6,958 nucleotides of DNA, taken from positions 1 through 6,958 of the forward strand of contig CADBQZ010000080.1 in the NCBI GenBank assembly GCA_902796865.1, in the 5' to 3' direction. The notes beneath the pieces were generated by a model. That model did no database searches. It was not told the origin of the DNA and saw only the letters and a list, made by a program, of their open reading frames with translations. Shown here piece by piece: positions 5,207-6,958 of this stretch. Each line of letters opens with the position of its first letter. The first letter of the stretch is position 1. Source of the stretch: an uncultured Ruminococcus sp. (GTDB lineage Bacteria > Bacillota > Clostridia > Oscillospirales > Ruminococcaceae). The position numbers were made by a program, and so were the translations under genes.

Positions 5207-5282
5207 TAAAAACACCTCCTTCTGGAACCAGCCCGCCGCATAGTGCGGACAAGGATAATCATACGTACGGTAATAAACCGCT
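5207..5282 (-). promoter_or_regulatory. rpsF mRNA leader with hairpins, possible S6:S18 autoregulatory site
   Basis: The leader RNA contains a hairpin CCGCA-CUA-UGCGG (5248-5236) flanked by CGGGC. A smaller one, CGGU/ACCG, lies near the 5' end (about 5280-5268). UCCUU at 5255-5251 is complementary to AAGGA of the ribosome binding site (5221-5217), so the central hairpin could be closed by a helix that hides the start site. Leaders of rpsF in several bacteria bind the S6:S18 complex and shut down their own translation. I cannot confirm the family consensus here by eye. Confidence 0.4.
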
Positions 5283-5288
5283 TTTATT

Positions 5289-5317
5289 ATTATAACTCAG
5301 TAAAGCTTATTTGTCAA
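5289..5317 (-). promoter_or_regulatory. consensus sigma-A promoter of rpsF-ssb-rpsR
   Basis: On the minus strand, perfect TTGACA (5317-5312) and perfect TATAAT (5294-5289) are separated by 17 nt, the best promoter in the window and fitting for a ribosomal operon. The expected start is near 5282. It diverges from the asnS promoter with 44 bp between the two -35 boxes. Confidence 0.9.
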
Positions 5318-5361
5318 GCATTTTTTTAACAGAATTTTTTCTTTTATTTTCAAAAATAATC

Positions 5362-5390
5362 TTGACAAAGCTAAAAAGATATGATAGAAT
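5362..5390 (+). promoter_or_regulatory. sigma-A promoter of the asnS T-box transcript
   Basis: TTGACA (5362-5367), a 17-nt spacer ending in TGA, and TAGAAT (5385-5390) give an extended -10 promoter with one -10 mismatch. Transcription should start around 5397, right at the base of T-box stem I. Confidence 0.88.
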
Positions 5391-5396
5391 AGGACT

Positions 5397-5687
5397 ATCG
5401 AAGTGAAATGCGATGACGGAGAGAAGTAGCATTGGAGTTCGTTTTCAGTGAGCATGGGATAGTGCGAACCATGTATCAGAGCCTTTGTGAATAACACTTC
5501 CGAGCAGCAAGCTGAAAATCAGGAGTGATATAAATATCACCTTGTATAAGTAGGGGAGACGTTGGCTGTGCGTTAAGCGGCAGGCTTTATTGGAAGCCGG
5601 TGAGTGACCGTATTTTACGGTAATTTAGGTGGTACCACGGGTAATGTAATTTTTCTCCCGTCCTAATTATTTAGGACGGGAGTTTTT
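5397..5687 (+). ncRNA. T-box riboswitch, asparagine specific
   Basis: A T-box leader that senses uncharged tRNA-Asn. Stem I closes by TCGAAG near 5398 with CTTC-CGA near 5497-5503, one C being bulged. The specifier loop on its 3' side reads GAATAACA, so AAC (5493-5495), an Asn codon followed by a purine, is the specifier. The S-turn-like AGAAGTAGC is at 5422-5430. Further hairpins include GTGATA/TATCAC (5525-5540) and GGCTT/AAGCC (5583-5598). The T-box sequence AGGTGGTACCACGG is at 5627-5640, with UGGU (5630-5633) available for the tRNA NCCA end. CCGT (5608-5611) can pair with ACGG (5637-5640) for the antiterminator. Uncharged tRNA-Asn should stabilise that form and allow asnS transcription; the specifier agrees with the downstream gene. 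Confidence 0.95.
5655..5687 (+). terminator. T-box regulated intrinsic terminator
   Basis: CTCCCGTCCTAA (5655-5666) and TTAGGACGGGAG (5671-5682) form a 12-bp stem with a TTAT loop, followed by TTTTT. Its 5' arm can also pair with ACGGG (5637-5641) at the end of the T-box, in keeping with a switch between alternative folds. It stands 21 nt before the asnS ATG and stops transcription when tRNA-Asn is charged. Confidence 0.93.
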
Positions 5688-5708
5688 ATTTTTTAAGGAG
5701 AGATCTGA

Positions 5709-6958
5709 ATGAAACACATTGACATCATAAGCATTAAAAATGAGCCGGAGAAGTTCAAGGACAATGAAGTGACCGTCTGCGGCTGGGTAAGGACATCGAG
5801 AGACTCAAAAAATATGGCGTTTATGGAGATAAACGACGGAACGAGCTTTAAGCATCTGCAAATAGTTATCGACAAATCCACAGGTGTTGAATATGCTGAG
5901 GCTATGCACTTAGGCAGCTCTGTCAAGGTTATCGGTACAGCTGTTGAGGGAAGACAGGGTGCGCTTGAGATAAATGCCAAGAGCATTGAAGTTATGGGTA
6001 CTTGCCCGGGCGATTATCCACTTCAGAAAAAGCGTCATACAGTAGAATTCCTGCGTACTATGCCTCATCTCAGAGGAAGAACAAATCTTTTCAATGCTGT
6101 TTTGAGAGTACGTTCTGTTCTTGCACAGGCTATTCACCAGTATTTCCAGGAAAGAAACTATGTTTATGTTAATACACCTCTTATCACAGGCAGCGACTGC
6201 GAAGGTGCAGGAGAGATGTTCCAGGTAACTACTATAGGCTATTCTAAAGAGTATAAAAATGAAGAAGAATATTACAGCAATGACTTTTTCGGAAGGAAAG
6301 CAGGACTCAGCGTTTCCGGACAGCTCGAAGGCGAAATGGCTGCAATGGCAATGGGTAAAATATATACTTTTGGACCAAGCTTCCGTGCTGAAAACAGTAA
6401 TACTCCGAAGCATCTTGCAGAATTCTGGCATATAGAGCCGGAGATAGCTTTCGCAGAGCTTCCGGATATAATAGAGATAGCGGAAGGAATGGTAAAGTTC
6501 GTTATTAAAACTGTTTTGGAAAAATGCCCGACTGAAATGGAATTCTTCAATGAAAGGATCGAAAAGGGTATTATTGCAAGACTTGAAGAGCTTGTATCAC
6601 ATGATTTTGCTGTATGCGACTATACAGAAGCTATTGATCTTCTTAAAAAGTCCGGTAAGGATTTCCAGTACCCGGTAGAATGGGGCTGCGATCTCCAGAC
6701 AGAGCACGAAAGATACATTTCCGAGGAAGTATTCAAAAAGGCAGTTTTCGTAACGAATTATCCTAAAGAGATAAAATCTTTCTATATGAAGCAGAATCCT
6801 GACGGAAAGACAGTTGCAGCAGTTGACCTTCTTGTTCCGGGAGTAGGAGAGATAATCGGCGGAAGCGAGCGTGAAGCGGATTATGATAAGCTCATAGCTG
6901 CAATGAAGGAAAGAAATATGAATCTTGATCTTTATAGTGACTATCTTGATCTCAGAAA
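5709..6958 (+). CDS. asnS: asparaginyl-tRNA synthetase (C-terminus off the window)
   Basis: A class IIb aminoacyl-tRNA synthetase that joins Asn to tRNA-Asn in the cytosol. 416 codons are present; bacterial AsnRS is about 460 residues, so roughly the last 45, with motif 3 (the GxGxGxER ATP-binding block), lie beyond the window. The OB-fold anticodon-binding domain is at about 18-105 (VTVCGWVRTSRDSKNMAFMEIND). The catalytic domain follows, with motif 1 around RVRSVLAQAIHQYFQERNYVYV. Motif 2, FRAENSNTPKHLAEFW at 225-240, reads as AsnRS rather than AspRS. GEIIGGSERE (about 380-389) is the conserved strand before motif 3. The start is the ATG with AAGGAGA about 6 nt upstream. The asparagine T-box directly in front independently supports the assignment. 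Confidence 0.97.
   Translation, partial: MKHIDIISIKNEPEKFKDNEVTVCGWVRTSRDSKNMAFMEINDGTSFKHLQIVIDKSTGVEYAEAMHLGSSVKVIGTAVEGRQGALEINAKSIEVMGTCPGDYPLQKKRHTVEFLRTMPHLRGRTNLFNAVLRVRSVLAQAIHQYFQERNYVYVNTPLITGSDCEGAGEMFQVTTIGYSKEYKNEEEYYSNDFFGRKAGLSVSGQLEGEMAAMAMGKIYTFGPSFRAENSNTPKHLAEFWHIEPEIAFAELPDIIEIAEGMVKFVIKTVLEKCPTEMEFFNERIEKGIIARLEELVSHDFAVCDYTEAIDLLKKSGKDFQYPVEWGCDLQTEHERYISEEVFKKAVFVTNYPKEIKSFYMKQNPDGKTVAAVDLLVPGVGEIIGGSEREADYDKLIAAMKERNMNLDLYSDYLDLR

Noticed and set aside
5297..5497. Minus-strand 66-residue ORF between rpsF and asnS
   Set aside because: It is antisense to the T-box stem I and covers two promoters, and it has no ribosome binding site or recognisable protein features.

Overview
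The window looks like chromosomal DNA of a Gram-positive Clostridia member, most probably a Ruminococcus-like Oscillospiraceae species. The reasons are consensus TTGACA/TATAAT promoters, strong AGGAGG ribosome binding sites, a T-box leader, spore dipicolinate synthase genes, the rpsF-ssb-rpsR order, and a secreted protein with a long threonine run of the kind common in ruminococci. The taxon is an inference from style and gene content; no search was run.

Left part (1-2506): on the minus strand is the N-terminus of a CNNM/CorC-type (DUF21) membrane protein, cut by the window edge. Its own consensus promoter (265-293) lies in front of it, followed by a very short ORF with an ideal ribosome binding site, a candidate leader peptide. 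Upstream on the same strand is an unrecognised 161-residue exported protein ending in 13 threonines. Diverging from that gene on the plus strand is mgtE, a complete Mg2+ channel. It has a consensus promoter and a 5' leader that folds on paper into a closed three-helix junction and is not a recognisable M-box. Two magnesium-type membrane protein genes thus sit close together, each behind an unusual leader; this is the most interesting part of the window.

Middle part (2507-4122): a bidirectional terminator separates mgtE from the convergent dpaA-dpaB pair, which encodes the two subunits of dipicolinate synthase (spore core DPA). The two genes overlap by 4 nt, and a good match to a mother-cell sigma-K promoter lies just upstream.

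Right part (4123-6958): the minus-strand operon rpsF-ssb-rpsR (ribosomal protein S6, single-stranded DNA binding protein, ribosomal protein S18) has a perfect promoter, a leader hairpin that may serve S6:S18 feedback, and a terminator. Diverging from it is asnS (asparaginyl-tRNA synthetase, C-terminus off the window), preceded by a complete asparagine T-box riboswitch with an AAC specifier, T-box sequence and intrinsic terminator.

Most of the window is core housekeeping and sporulation DNA; no mobile element, CRISPR array, tRNA or rRNA gene was seen.
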